A DNA stretch of 64,000 nucleotides. It comes from Lewinellaceae bacterium. GTDB taxonomy: Bacteria; Bacteroidota; Bacteroidia; Chitinophagales; Saprospiraceae. How positions within the stretch are numbered: position 1 is the first letter of the stretch; every line of letters starts with the position of its first letter. The position numbers were made by a program, and so were the translations under genes. A model generated the notes under the pieces. That model searched no databases, was not told where the DNA came from, and saw nothing but the letters and a program-made list of their open reading frames with translations. The stretch covers positions 375,374 to 439,373 of the forward strand of contig JACJYG010000010.1 of NCBI GenBank assembly GCA_020636215.1. The letters are read 5' to 3'. Positions 35,970 to 45,687 of this stretch are shown here, one piece after another.

Positions 35970-36977
35970 ATGAAAGGATCTGGAATTATTGCGCTTCTTT
36001 TTTCGGCAACCCTGATCATTGGCGCTTGCTCTACTGATTTTGAACTGGAGGCAGCTTGGAAGGATATTCCCGTAGTATACAGCTTCATATCCGTCCAGGA
36101 CACGGCCCATTATGTCCGTATCGAAAAAGCTTTTCTGGAACCGGGCGGCAATGCGATTGAGATTGCTAAAATTGCCGATTCCATTTATTATTCCAACATT
36201 TCTGTGGAGCTTGAAAAATTGGCGACAGGGGAATCTTTCCCCATGCAAAAGGTAGATGGAAGAGACGAGGGCTATCCAAAGGAAGAAGGCGTATTCGCTA
36301 ACGAACCCAACGTATTATATAAGATCCCGGTGGACCAACTTAACCTGCAGGAAGGCAGCCGCATCCGCCTGGTGATCAACCGGGGAGAAGAGCTTCCTCC
36401 TGTGACTGCCGAAACGACGGTTTTAAGTGAGATTGATTCAATTTCTTCCAGCCCCACCCGGGTTATCCGGAGGTGGTTGTACCAGGAAGCTAAAAAGATC
36501 AGCTGGCGCCCTGGGCCGGAAGCGAAGATATTCGATGTGCGCTTTGTGTTCTATTACCTGGAATCCCAGCCCTCCACGCCCAACATTTTTGAAAGAAAAT
36601 CCGTCGAATGGGTAGTCGACCGCGCTGTTTTTAACGAAACCAACAGCGACCGGGTAGAAACCGAAGCATTCGGCGAAGCTTTCTACAGTTTCCTGGGCAA
36701 TGCCATTCCTAAAAGCACAGGGGAGATCCGCCTGTTCGATAATATGGACCTCATCGTTACCGGGGGCGGAGATGAACTGTACCAGTTTGTCCGGGTCGCC
36801 CGCGCCAATACAGGGATTACCAGTTCACAAAGTATTCCGACCTATTCCAATTTGTCGGAAGGGCTGGGCATTTTTACATCCCGTTTTTCTATGCGCCGCA
36901 CCGGCTTCCGCCTGCAGGAAGAAGCCCTCGATACCCTCATCAGCGGTATCTATACCAAGGATCTGAACTTCCGGTAA
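35970..36977 (+). CDS. DUF4249-like outer-membrane lipoprotein
   Basis: 335 residues from the ATG at 35970, which begins a lipoprotein signal with lipobox IGAC. The beta-rich body with WKDIPVVYSFISVQDTAHYVRIEKAF at the start and periodic Tyr/Phe strands resembles DUF4249/DUF4270-type lipoproteins that accompany TonB-dependent receptors in Bacteroidota. No receptor gene lies beside it. The upstream ATG at 35937 would place a charged segment before the signal and is disfavoured. Substrate and role unknown. A long tandem-repeat hairpin follows its stop. Confidence 0.72.
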   Translation: MKGSGIIALLFSATLIIGACSTDFELEAAWKDIPVVYSFISVQDTAHYVRIEKAFLEPGGNAIEIAKIADSIYYSNISVELEKLATGESFPMQKVDGRDEGYPKEEGVFANEPNVLYKIPVDQLNLQEGSRIRLVINRGEELPPVTAETTVLSEIDSISSSPTRVIRRWLYQEAKKISWRPGPEAKIFDVRFVFYYLESQPSTPNIFERKSVEWVVDRAVFNETNSDRVETEAFGEAFYSFLGNAIPKSTGEIRLFDNMDLIVTGGGDELYQFVRVARANTGITSSQSIPTYSNLSEGLGIFTSRFSMRRTGFRLQEEALDTLISGIYTKDLNFR

Positions 36978-36986
36978 AAACCTTTT

Positions 36987-37109
36987 GAAGTCGGAAGTCG
37001 GAAGTGGGAAGTGGGAAGTGTTACTCCAGCCTCTTTTCCGCCTTCCCACTTCCACCTTCCACCTTCCACCTTCCGCCTTCCGCCTTTCCACTTCCACCTT
37101 CCCACTTCG
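36987..37109. repeat. 7-bp tandem array with facing complementary array
   Basis: Five units of GAAGTSG fill 36987-37020. After a 21-bp spacer, ten units of complementary type (CTTCCAC, CTTCCGC, CTTCCCA) fill 37042-37109. Together they can form one long imperfect hairpin just downstream of the DUF4249-like gene. The same 7-bp word recurs at 63055-63089. Confidence 0.88.
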
Positions 37110-37136
37110 CTCCCCCTGCCTTTTTGTCACCTCTTC

Positions 37137-37154
37137 CTGACAACTTCTTGTCAG
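37137..37154. promoter_or_regulatory. Palindrome upstream of dnaK, possible operator
   Basis: CTGACAA and TTGTCAG form a perfect 7-bp inverted repeat around CTTC, about 136 bp before the dnaK ATG. It could be an operator for a heat-shock or other regulator, or a small hairpin ending the upstream transcript. No CIRCE element (GCACTC-N9-GAGTGC) is seen. Confidence 0.4.
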
Positions 37155-37289
37155 TTTAAGGCTCCTTTTTCGGAAGAAACAACAGTTTTGAGCAGTTTTG
37201 TCATGAAATCATCCGTTGTCCAGGCTTGGCATATCCCTTGATGTAGTCAGGATGATTAATTATTGGAACAAAATTCAAAATTGCATAAC

Positions 37290-39215
37290 ATGGGTAAAAT
37301 TATTGGGATTGACTTAGGAACAACCAACTCTTGTGTGGCAGTTATGGAGGGTAACGAGCCCGTGGTTATCCCGAATGACGAAGGGAGAAGGACTACGCCT
37401 TCCGTTGTCGCATTCATGGATAACGGCGAGCGTAAGATCGGCGACCCGGCCAAGCGCCAGGCGATCACCAACCCGCAACGCACTGTTTCATCGATCAAGC
37501 GTTTCATGGGCCATCGCTATTCTGAAATTTCCCAAGAGGCGGGCCACATGGCTTATAAGGTCCTCAAAGGAGATAATGACACGGTACGGGTCGACATTGA
37601 TGGGAGGATGTATACGCCGCAGGAAATCTCGGCCATGGTCCTTCAGAAAATGAAAAAGGTAGCAGAGGACTTTCTGGGGTCTCCGGTGACGGAAGCCGTG
37701 GTCACTGTTCCAGCCTACTTCAATGACTCTCAGCGGCAGGCCACCAAAGAAGCCGGAGAGATTGCCGGCCTGAAGGTCAGCCGTATTATCAACGAACCAA
37801 CTGCGGCGGCTCTGGCTTACGGCCTGGATAAGCGCAATAAGGATATTACTATTGCCGTGTATGACCTCGGTGGTGGTACTTTCGATATTTCCATCCTGGA
37901 GTTAGGCGAAGGGGTTTTTGAAGTAAAATCTACTAATGGGGACACTCACCTTGGTGGTGACGACTTCGACCGCGTGATCATCGACTACCTGGCGGATGAA
38001 TTCAAAAGCCAGGAAAACATCGATCTGCGCAAAGACCCTATGGCCCTTCAGCGCCTGAAAGATGCTGCGGAAAAAGCCAAGATCGAGCTCTCTGCGGGTA
38101 ATGAAACGGAGATCAACCTGCCGTATATTACTGCCGTGGATGGCGTGCCCAAGCACCTGGTGTTGAAACTCACCCGCTCCCGTTTCGAACAATTGGTCGA
38201 CCACCTGGTTAACCGGACGCTCGGGCCTTGCCAAAAGGCGCTGCAGGACGCAGGGATGAGCAAAACGGACATCGATGAGATCATTCTGGTGGGAGGGTCT
38301 ACTCGTATCCCTCGCATCCAACAGGCTGTGGAAGAATTCTTCGGCAAAAAGCCCAATAAGGGCGTCAACCCGGATGAAGTTGTAGCCGTTGGGGCTGCTA
38401 TCCAAGGTGGTGTGCTGAGTGGAGATGTCCAGGACGTATTGTTGCTCGATGTTACGCCTCTCTCTCTTGGTATTGAAACCATGGGCGGCGTATACGATGT
38501 GGTGATTGAAGCCAATGCCACTATTCCGACCAAAAAGTCTAAGGTTTACTCTACGGCATCCGACAATCAGCCGTCAGTGGAGATCCATATCCTGCAGGGC
38601 GAACGCCCGATGGCCAGGGATAACCGCACGGTAGGCCGCTTCATTCTCGATGGTATTCCGCCGGCTCCCCGTGGCGTACCACAGGTCGAAGTTTCCTTTG
38701 ATATGGATGCCAACGGTATTCTTCACGTCTCGGCCAAGGATAAGGGTACAGGGAAAGAACAATCGATCCGCATCGAAGCTTCTACCGGCCTTTCCAAGGA
38801 AGAGATCGAACGGATGAAAATGGAAGCCCAGGCCAATGCGGAAACCGATAAGGCTGCCCGCGAGCGCGTCGAGAAACTCAATGCTGCCGATTCCCTGATC
38901 TTCCAGACGGAGAAACAGATCAAAGAGTACGGCGACAAGATCCCTGCCGACAAAAAAGAGGCGATCGAATCAGCAGTCAACAAGCTCAAAGAAGCCCATA
39001 AAGCGGAGGATATGAGCCAGATCGATAGCGCCACGGAAGCGCTCAACACTGCCTGGCAGGCTGCCAGCCAGGATCTGTACCAGGCTTCCCAGCAGGCTCA
39101 GGGCCAGCCGGGTGATGGCGCTGGCGCCGGAGGCCCTCAGGAAGGCCCCGCCGGTGGCGCTGATGATGTGACCGACGTTGAGTTTGAAGAAATTGATGAA
39201 GACAATAAGAAGTAA
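37290..39215 (+). CDS. dnaK: Molecular chaperone DnaK (Hsp70)
   Basis: 641 residues from the ATG at 37290 (MGKIIGIDLGTTNSC); the frame extends nine codons upstream without homology. Nucleotide-binding signatures: GTTNSC, VYDLGGGTFDISIL, ILVGGSTRIPRIQ. The substrate domain has NRTVGRFILDGIPPAPRG and the helical lid ends in a Gly/Ala-rich tail with the terminal DVEFEEIDEDNK motif. It folds and protects proteins with DnaJ and GrpE, which are not next to it. It has its own terminator. Confidence 0.97.
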   Translation: MGKIIGIDLGTTNSCVAVMEGNEPVVIPNDEGRRTTPSVVAFMDNGERKIGDPAKRQAITNPQRTVSSIKRFMGHRYSEISQEAGHMAYKVLKGDNDTVRVDIDGRMYTPQEISAMVLQKMKKVAEDFLGSPVTEAVVTVPAYFNDSQRQATKEAGEIAGLKVSRIINEPTAAALAYGLDKRNKDITIAVYDLGGGTFDISILELGEGVFEVKSTNGDTHLGGDDFDRVIIDYLADEFKSQENIDLRKDPMALQRLKDAAEKAKIELSAGNETEINLPYITAVDGVPKHLVLKLTRSRFEQLVDHLVNRTLGPCQKALQDAGMSKTDIDEIILVGGSTRIPRIQQAVEEFFGKKPNKGVNPDEVVAVGAAIQGGVLSGDVQDVLLLDVTPLSLGIETMGGVYDVVIEANATIPTKKSKVYSTASDNQPSVEIHILQGERPMARDNRTVGRFILDGIPPAPRGVPQVEVSFDMDANGILHVSAKDKGTGKEQSIRIEASTGLSKEEIERMKMEAQANAETDKAARERVEKLNAADSLIFQTEKQIKEYGDKIPADKKEAIESAVNKLKEAHKAEDMSQIDSATEALNTAWQAASQDLYQASQQAQGQPGDGAGAGGPQEGPAGGADDVTDVEFEEIDEDNKK

Positions 39216-39250
39216 AGCCGGAATTTGTCCGGATATGTAGGAATATTAAG

Positions 39251-39285
39251 TGGTGGTTCGGCATGCTGAACCACCGCTTTTATTT
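39251..39285 (+). terminator. Intrinsic terminator of dnaK
   Basis: GGTGGTTC (39252-39259) pairs with GAACCACC (39268-39275), extended by two inner pairs, followed by TTTTATTTT. Lies between convergent dnaK and the WG-repeat gene. Confidence 0.88.
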
Positions 39286-39297
39286 TAGAGGATAACC

Positions 39298-42200
39298 TTA
39301 GTTTTGTAAAGGCCATGCCCAAACCACCTTCCCTTCTTTCTGGATGATATAGCCGATTTTCTCACCCCGTTCCACTCTGATAATATTGGGGTCCTCAAAG
39401 GTTTCGATCCTATCGTATTCCGGGTCCAGTAACAGATTCCCTTCTTTATCCAGCAGGCCGTAATAGAGTTGCGGGTTAATAATAATGTTGCCATCCGGTT
39501 GGATATGAAGGCGGTTAAACTTTGGAGGTACGACCATTACCCCCCTGGTATTAATGGCCCCGTTTTTTGGGGCTTGCCCTTTTCCATTAGAAATAGGTTT
39601 TACGCCGGCAACACCAAGTTGAAAAGGTGAAATCTCTTCAAAATACCGTCCAAATAGATTATTTCCGGAAGCATCGGCATAATAGGCTCGATTGGTGTCC
39701 GAGTTTTCGGATTGGGTTGATTGCCATGTAATTCCAAAGATGCCCTCCGAAAAAAATAATGGCGCACCTTTGGCAAGCAGAATTTCATCTCCGGCATTAT
39801 TGATGATAGACTTCCGCCCGTCATTCTCAACCAGGGTTACCCCTCCGATGAACGGTTCCGCTAAAGAAAAGGGGCCGTTAATTCGGACCTTGCCCAGGGT
39901 GTCCAGGTAAAACCACCCTTCCTTTTGGCTGGAAAAAACGGCTATCAAACCTTCGGAAACTATGGAAATATCGTCGTATTTCGTTGGAATCGACTCAATT
40001 CCCGACCGGTTGATCAGCCCCCACTTTCCCGATGGGGATTTAACTTTGGCAAACCCATTTACAAACGCTTCGATCAGGGCATATTTGGCAGGGCTAAGAG
40101 GGGCGCCATTTCGGTTGAGCAGCCCTTTCAACTTATGTTGGACGTCCGTATAGATTGCCAGGCCGGTCTTTTGGAAAGGAAGGATTTCCTGGTAGGCCCT
40201 CGGTTCCAGAATGAAATGTCCCGAAGTATCGATCAGTGCTGCTCGTGTCTGGCCATCTTCCAGGATCTTTTTCACTGCGGCAATTCCGCCGGAGAAATCC
40301 ATGGGCAAAGAAAACAGTGTGAATAAAATAGGATCGGACGAGCCAATGGTATCGTTTCTGTAGTAAAAATCAGGCGGGATAACTACTTCCCCTTTTGTAT
40401 CGATGCACCCCCATAGCCAATCCTTTCCCTTCTGTTTGAACCAGCAACGCCCACCTTTGAAATTGCCCAAAAATTGCCAGGCCTTTCCCGGCAGATCGGT
40501 TGTCAAGGCAACCTTTCCTTTCGGATCGATGAACACACAATACCCATTAGTATCGACTACTACCGCCAACCCTTCAGAAAAGGGGCGTGCCTGGGTAAAT
40601 TGTGGGGCAATCACAATATTTCCGGTGGTATCGACATATCCCCAGCGGCCATCTGAGTTTTTAAACTGGGCTAATCCTTCGGAAAACGGCCGCAAGCGGG
40701 TTTCATTAATGAATATCTCGTGTCCCTTTGCAGTAAAGAAGAAAGTAGGCGTTCCCCGGGCAATTATTCTGAAATAGTTGGTGTAATTGGTTAATCCACT
40801 ATACTGGATGGGGATAATTTCCTCGCCGGAAGCATTAATTACGCCCTCCTCCGCATCGGGGTTTCCCCATATATCATTAACATCCGGGTTGCTTTTAAAA
40901 ATAAACGCAGTTTCATTGGGGTAAAAGTCGCTTGCGTAGTGAGCATCCGTTTTGAAGATCAGTTTTCCGGCCGTATCGATAAAAGCCCATTTGCAGGAAT
41001 CCTGTGGGGTGCTTACAGCATAAATTTCACCCAGAGAATTGGTTTCTCTGGCGCCTACCCATTTGATGCCAAATTCATTATAAAAGTCTGGCAGAGCAGC
41101 AATTCCGAATTTCAGGGGATATTCCGGCCTTATCCCTTTTATTTGCTTTATGCAGGCCAGCCTTCCACCTATACATACGCGGGCCCGGCCATGGACAAAA
41201 GGGCCGATGTAAGTGAACCGAAGCGGTTGGCCATTGTGTTGAAGCGTTTTTCCATTCCTATCTATCAATCCCATCTGGCCATCTTTGTCAATGAATGCCG
41301 TGTGTTGATAGAGCGAATCAAAGGATCTAAAGCCAATGAATTCAGCCTGGCTGATTGGTTTTTCAGCTATCATGTCAAAAAGCGACTGTCCGGCAACAGT
41401 TGCATTCAGTACATTTTTGGTGAAACTGTTGACGATTGTTTTTTCTCTATGGCTAAAGGCTGTTAATTGATTGGGGACCAAGGCTGTTATGGTCATTGGC
41501 CGTTCCGGAAAAGGCAGTATTTGGATCAAATTCTTTTCGACTTTTCTATCTGCGCTCTGGGCATTCGGCTCTATGATTTCAATTTCGAATATGGCCAATT
41601 GATTTGATTTGGGATCTATATCTACAACAAGCCGCCTTGGCTTAAATCGGGCGGCCTGGTATGGAGTGGCCGGCAATTCAGGCATTACCGGAGCCTCTCG
41701 TCGCAGCTTCTCCTGGTTCTTTGAAATGAAAATCGATCTTGCGTGAAATTTTTCCTCCCGGAATTTTCCGTTCTCATCCAGAATATAATCTACGTAGGCT
41801 ACATCTTGTCCCTCGATTGGAGCACGGAGGCGGGCTGAATCTAAAAAGAAAATATGCTCGAACAGGCAGGGGAGGGAATCCGTGGATTTCTGATTTATGG
41901 TAAGGGCGCCGTATTGGCGGCCTTTTTGGCAAATGGCAATATCTTCCCTGAACGCTTCGATTATGGTATATTGGCAATCAAAAACTGGTTCTTTGCTACG
42001 GCTCAGATCGATAATGCCCCACTTGCCAAACCGGCTGGCTTGAAAAACACCGGCTTTTCCGGATGGTTGGATAAATTCGAAAGGAAGAGAAACATTATTT
42101 CCTGCATCATCGATCAGATAATCTACCTTACCTCTATTATCTGCGGAATGGTTGAATATGGTATACTTTTCATCCAGGGGAAAATACCAGGGAGAATATT

Positions 42201-43146
42201 TAGCCTTTTGCTGGCGGCTTTTACTAATTGGATCCTCCCCGTTTTTGGGCCTTAAGTAAGCTTTGTCACTTTTCAGCATTCTCCTTTGGAGGCTACTCCA
42301 CAGCTCGACCTTTGGCGATTCGGAGGGCACCATTACCGACAAGCGGTCATTGATCCGTTCGACTATTTCGTACTTTGAATCACCTGGTTTAAATTCCCCT
42401 TTGGAGTCTCTTATCAACAACTGCCAGTAATTTTCAATTTTGACGGCGACGAAATCTTCCGCCAGGGCCAGAATATCTTCATACTTTCCAGGAAAGGCCT
42501 TTTGCCCTGAAATATCGATCAGGCCCCAAGTCTTTTCTGAAACCCCGTACCTGACTTTGAAAAAGCCAAATTTACCGGCTGTTTGAATATCCGCAAATTG
42601 GTGCGGTATGGCCATCTTTCCACTAATTTCCCGAAGCCCCCAGCCATCTTTATTTTTGACAAAAAAATAAGTTGAATCTCCGGAAGGGTGTTTATCCCCC
42701 AGGCAGATGTCTTCATAACGGGCCTGTTCAAAATATTGCCTGCCGGTAGAATCTATCAGGGTGAAAAGGGAATCCAGTTCAACCGCAAAAAACTCATCGG
42801 CCACTACTCGTATCCGCTTGTAATCATTGGGCAGCTTTTCGTTGAGATAGGGGTCGAGAAGGCCGACCTTTTCATCTAATTCAAATAAACGGTAAGGAGA
42901 ATCGCCACCATTGAGGGCAGTGCTGTTGTAGGGGAGGTTGATATCGCCAATATAGTCGTATTTTGGCGGAATGACAGTATCGATATAGAGAAAGGGAGCG
43001 TGGTAAATCTTGATATATCCGAACTTGTGGTTCACCCGTATGGGGTACACATCTACCCATTCATCTGCTGTACTTTGCCCTGTAAGGCTCATACAGGCTC
43101 CACTCCAGATTAAGAACAGGAACAGGTGCCGGGCCATTCGATCCAT
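39298..43146 (-). CDS. Large secreted WG-repeat protein
   Basis: About 1282 residues from the ATG at 43146 (or 1279 from 43137, which begins MARHLFLFLIW); the longer frame starts at TTG. An N-terminal signal peptide ends near LTGQSTA. Almost the whole protein is WG/KWG-type repeats of 40-55 residues, for example TWGLIDISGQKAF, KWAFIDTAGKLIF, RWGYVDTTGNIVI, KWGLINRSG and YGLLDKEGNLLL, at least 14 copies. No catalytic domain and no T9SS C-terminal sorting domain are seen. It follows the EAD11-like membrane protein gene by 18 bp, so the two form an operon. WG repeats are widespread and of unknown function; a binding or surface role is likely. Confidence 0.85.
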   Translation of the reverse strand: MDRMARHLFLFLIWSGACMSLTGQSTADEWVDVYPIRVNHKFGYIKIYHAPFLYIDTVIPPKYDYIGDINLPYNSTALNGGDSPYRLFELDEKVGLLDPYLNEKLPNDYKRIRVVADEFFAVELDSLFTLIDSTGRQYFEQARYEDICLGDKHPSGDSTYFFVKNKDGWGLREISGKMAIPHQFADIQTAGKFGFFKVRYGVSEKTWGLIDISGQKAFPGKYEDILALAEDFVAVKIENYWQLLIRDSKGEFKPGDSKYEIVERINDRLSVMVPSESPKVELWSSLQRRMLKSDKAYLRPKNGEDPISKSRQQKAKYSPWYFPLDEKYTIFNHSADNRGKVDYLIDDAGNNVSLPFEFIQPSGKAGVFQASRFGKWGIIDLSRSKEPVFDCQYTIIEAFREDIAICQKGRQYGALTINQKSTDSLPCLFEHIFFLDSARLRAPIEGQDVAYVDYILDENGKFREEKFHARSIFISKNQEKLRREAPVMPELPATPYQAARFKPRRLVVDIDPKSNQLAIFEIEIIEPNAQSADRKVEKNLIQILPFPERPMTITALVPNQLTAFSHREKTIVNSFTKNVLNATVAGQSLFDMIAEKPISQAEFIGFRSFDSLYQHTAFIDKDGQMGLIDRNGKTLQHNGQPLRFTYIGPFVHGRARVCIGGRLACIKQIKGIRPEYPLKFGIAALPDFYNEFGIKWVGARETNSLGEIYAVSTPQDSCKWAFIDTAGKLIFKTDAHYASDFYPNETAFIFKSNPDVNDIWGNPDAEEGVINASGEEIIPIQYSGLTNYTNYFRIIARGTPTFFFTAKGHEIFINETRLRPFSEGLAQFKNSDGRWGYVDTTGNIVIAPQFTQARPFSEGLAVVVDTNGYCVFIDPKGKVALTTDLPGKAWQFLGNFKGGRCWFKQKGKDWLWGCIDTKGEVVIPPDFYYRNDTIGSSDPILFTLFSLPMDFSGGIAAVKKILEDGQTRAALIDTSGHFILEPRAYQEILPFQKTGLAIYTDVQHKLKGLLNRNGAPLSPAKYALIEAFVNGFAKVKSPSGKWGLINRSGIESIPTKYDDISIVSEGLIAVFSSQKEGWFYLDTLGKVRINGPFSLAEPFIGGVTLVENDGRKSIINNAGDEILLAKGAPLFFSEGIFGITWQSTQSENSDTNRAYYADASGNNLFGRYFEEISPFQLGVAGVKPISNGKGQAPKNGAINTRGVMVVPPKFNRLHIQPDGNIIINPQLYYGLLDKEGNLLLDPEYDRIETFEDPNIIRVERGEKIGYIIQKEGKVVWAWPLQN

Positions 43147-43164
43147 TTGCGTTTGGGGCAATTA

Positions 43165-45468
43165 TCAGCTGCTTGCCAATTCTATTAAATCTTCGAGGTC
43201 TTCTTTGCTTTTGACTTCCCTATTCTCAATCCTCATTTGGAAAACATATTCCTTACCCTTAGCCTTTTTCATGTTTTCCAATTCTTCTCTGAAGTCGCTT
43301 TGGGTAAACAATGCCACCCGGCCCTCTGGTAGAACAGCCAGAATCTTATTATCGGAACTTGGGCTGAACCGGAAGTAGCGCCAGTCCTGCTGTGACAGGC
43401 CAACCACGGTCCGGTTATCACCCGTAATGAGGTAAACCATTACAACTTCCTTTATCTCTTCGGGGTAGCCTTTAAAGTCAAAATCTGCCAGAAGGGGTAC
43501 AGCATCCGGTTTTTTCCACAAGACATCGTAATTGTGAATTCCAAAAGATTGAATGCGGACAGTCCTTCTGAATGCAGCCTGTTGTTGAAAAAGCGCCTGC
43601 TTGTTTTTAACCAGCTCCAATTTTGCCTGGTAATCGGCCAACAGCTTTTGGTATTCTGCCTGGGCCTGGGCAAGGTTTTTTCCAGCCAAGGCAGTCTTTA
43701 CCGGAATACTGTAAAGGGAATCGCCAATAAGCGTCAACTGATAGATACCGGGTTTATTGGTGGGCTTCAGCTCCTTTTTCCTCCAAAGGCCAGGTTTGGC
43801 GATCCACTTATTGTTTCTGGGGTCCAGTTTTTGATCCTCACCGGCATAGGTGAGCACCGGAGGCTTATCGCCCGCCAGTTCGGGGCACTGTCTTAGATCC
43901 AGGTCCTGGAATAACAATTTATCCTGTTCCGGTGTGGCTTTGGGCTGGACTGGCGGGCGTGGCGTAAGTTTTTCCAATTCCTTTTGCTGTTCTTCAATGA
44001 TTTCCGGAGGAAGCTCTTCTTTTTGAGGGGCGCCGGAAGGCCCCTTGTTAATCCAGTTCCCTTGCCCTTCGTCAAAAAACCAGAAATCGTAATCTCCGTC
44101 TACTCTGGATCGAAATTCCACTTCTATCGTTTTGCCTTCGGCTAATGCTACTGGTTCATTGTCCTGGTAACCTTCAATCTTAAACATTCCGGCTGTCTGC
44201 ATCCATTCCTCACCACCATCTTCCTGCCGCACCTTCATTGGAATTCCGGATGAAATGATCTCCTTGGCCTCATGAAATTCCTGAAACCGGATCTTTACGG
44301 GGCCGGCCGCCAGGCCGCCATCACTATTGATAAATGAATTGGCGGGAACTTTCAATTGGGCGCCCGACCGGAGCTTCAACAGAGCAGGTTGACTGGGGTC
44401 TTCAATGATCAATTCTTCCGCGTCTTGTTGAATGGAATGGAAAGGCCTGTTAACTACTAATTTTGCATAAGGCGGGGCATCGGAAATCCCCGCCGCCGCG
44501 GCATCCACCGGGCTGCTACTATTGAACAATTCAGTGTTTTGTAACAAACCAATTGATGCCGTCGTAATGATTGCCACTGAGGCAGCAATTATCGCCACTT
44601 TGGAGGTGACGAACTGGCTGATGCCTTTCCAAAGAGACTGTTGAACCATGGCCTCTTCCGTTGATACGGGCGCCTCTTCTTGCCCCAGAGGTTCCATGAT
44701 GGTGGGTAATCCCAGCGTAAATACAAAACCGGAATGACGGAGGGGAAGGCCCATGCTTACTTCCTCCATCAATTGAGTTACGACCTCAATCTCTTCCTGC
44801 AGGACCAGCTCTTTGCGGATCTTTTCCCCTTCTTCGATCGTAATTATGGAAACTTTTAAAAACAATGGAAAACGTCCCTCTTTCAAAGGTTTGAGAAAGA
44901 ATAACCATTCGGTATAATCATCCTTTTCAACCTTTTGTATGGCCGATGAAATGGTCCGGATCTCAAAAGCACGGTCTGAATTCGGGTCGACCAATTCCAC
45001 TTCTATCCGTTCATCTATGCGGCGCAGCGACCGGATGTGGGTATCTTCCCCGTTAGTGAAGTCCTCCAGGAGTATCGACCTGTCGAAAGCAAGGCGCACT
45101 GTACAAAGGCGCTCCGCTTGTACTTCCATCTTCGATGGGATCGCATACAAAACGCTTCCGAACTTTCCCTTTGGGTTGCTTTCTTCATTAAGGTATGCAA
45201 AGTCCTTTTCATCAAGAATGTCAATCAAGGTGAGCAAGTTGGCAGTTAGGGCGGACTGCCGGATTTGTAGCAGGTCTGGATTCAGCGTGTTTTGGATTTC
45301 CTGCAACTTCAACTTATGGAATTGCTCGCTGAGTTGAATGAGTACGTTGTACTTTTCAGAGTGGCTGGGCAGGGCGTTTTTTAATTCTTTGATCGCTTCC
45401 CCCATATTATTGGTGGCGATAAGCGCCTTCAGCTCTTCAAGTAGTACCTGGAGTTGGTAGGTGTTCAT
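43165..45468 (-). CDS. Membrane protein with EAD11-like N-domain and ZU5-like outer domain
   Basis: 767 residues. Residues 1-92 are helical and resemble effector-associated domain 11: an AIKELKNAL helix, YNVLIQLSEQFHKLK, then LLTLIDILDE. Residues 100-235 form a beta-rich domain with YTEWLFFLKPLKEGRFPLFL. One transmembrane helix spans about 291-309. After it, 350-475 looks like a ZU5-type beta-domain (SGAQLKVPANSFI, VKIRFQEFHEAKEIISSGIP, TAGMFKIEG). A Glu-rich coil (485-505) and a second domain (510-767) follow. The predicted arrangement is N-in, C-out. EADs recruit effectors in bacterial conflict systems; here the effector would be elsewhere. Domain names are from memory of the pattern and need profile searches. 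Confidence 0.68.
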   Translation of the reverse strand: MNTYQLQVLLEELKALIATNNMGEAIKELKNALPSHSEKYNVLIQLSEQFHKLKLQEIQNTLNPDLLQIRQSALTANLLTLIDILDEKDFAYLNEESNPKGKFGSVLYAIPSKMEVQAERLCTVRLAFDRSILLEDFTNGEDTHIRSLRRIDERIEVELVDPNSDRAFEIRTISSAIQKVEKDDYTEWLFFLKPLKEGRFPLFLKVSIITIEEGEKIRKELVLQEEIEVVTQLMEEVSMGLPLRHSGFVFTLGLPTIMEPLGQEEAPVSTEEAMVQQSLWKGISQFVTSKVAIIAASVAIITTASIGLLQNTELFNSSSPVDAAAAGISDAPPYAKLVVNRPFHSIQQDAEELIIEDPSQPALLKLRSGAQLKVPANSFINSDGGLAAGPVKIRFQEFHEAKEIISSGIPMKVRQEDGGEEWMQTAGMFKIEGYQDNEPVALAEGKTIEVEFRSRVDGDYDFWFFDEGQGNWINKGPSGAPQKEELPPEIIEEQQKELEKLTPRPPVQPKATPEQDKLLFQDLDLRQCPELAGDKPPVLTYAGEDQKLDPRNNKWIAKPGLWRKKELKPTNKPGIYQLTLIGDSLYSIPVKTALAGKNLAQAQAEYQKLLADYQAKLELVKNKQALFQQQAAFRRTVRIQSFGIHNYDVLWKKPDAVPLLADFDFKGYPEEIKEVVMVYLITGDNRTVVGLSQQDWRYFRFSPSSDNKILAVLPEGRVALFTQSDFREELENMKKAKGKEYVFQMRIENREVKSKEDLEDLIELASS

Positions 45469-45620
45469 TATCTTTTGTTTTCATGGTTTTCGACCCGGGA
45501 AAGCTCCAATTTTGATTCCCGTGTAAATGTCAACTAGAGGGGGAGGCTGTTCAGAGCACCCCTCCAGTTTTAAAATTAAGGTATTCTTTTTAAGCTGCAA
45601 AAAATATATACAAAAAATGC

Positions 45621-45687
45621 GTAACTATCTAGGTGCTCTCCTTGGGGCGCCGAAAATGCCGTCCCGGAAGACCTCCTGAATAGTTAC
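45621..45687. repeat. 67-bp inverted-repeat element in the leader of the EAD11-like gene
   Basis: The ends GTAACTATCTAGG (45621-45633) and CCTGAATAGTTAC (45675-45687) are inverted repeats matching at 11 of 13 positions. The interior can also pair (GGGGCG with CGTCCC, and AGGTGCTCTCC opposite GGAAGACCT), so the whole element folds as a long hairpin. It may be a small non-autonomous mobile element or a structured RNA at the 5' end of the transcript. The remainder of 45469-45717 has no gene. Confidence 0.6.

Noticed and set aside
37021..37109. Possible CRISPR array
   Set aside because: Units are 7 bp with no spacers; a CRISPR repeat would be 24-40 bp with unique spacers, and no cas gene is present.
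36825..37130. 101-codon minus-strand frame across the 7-bp arrays
   Set aside because: Repetitive Arg/Glu/Trp translation is an effect of the tandem repeat, not a gene.
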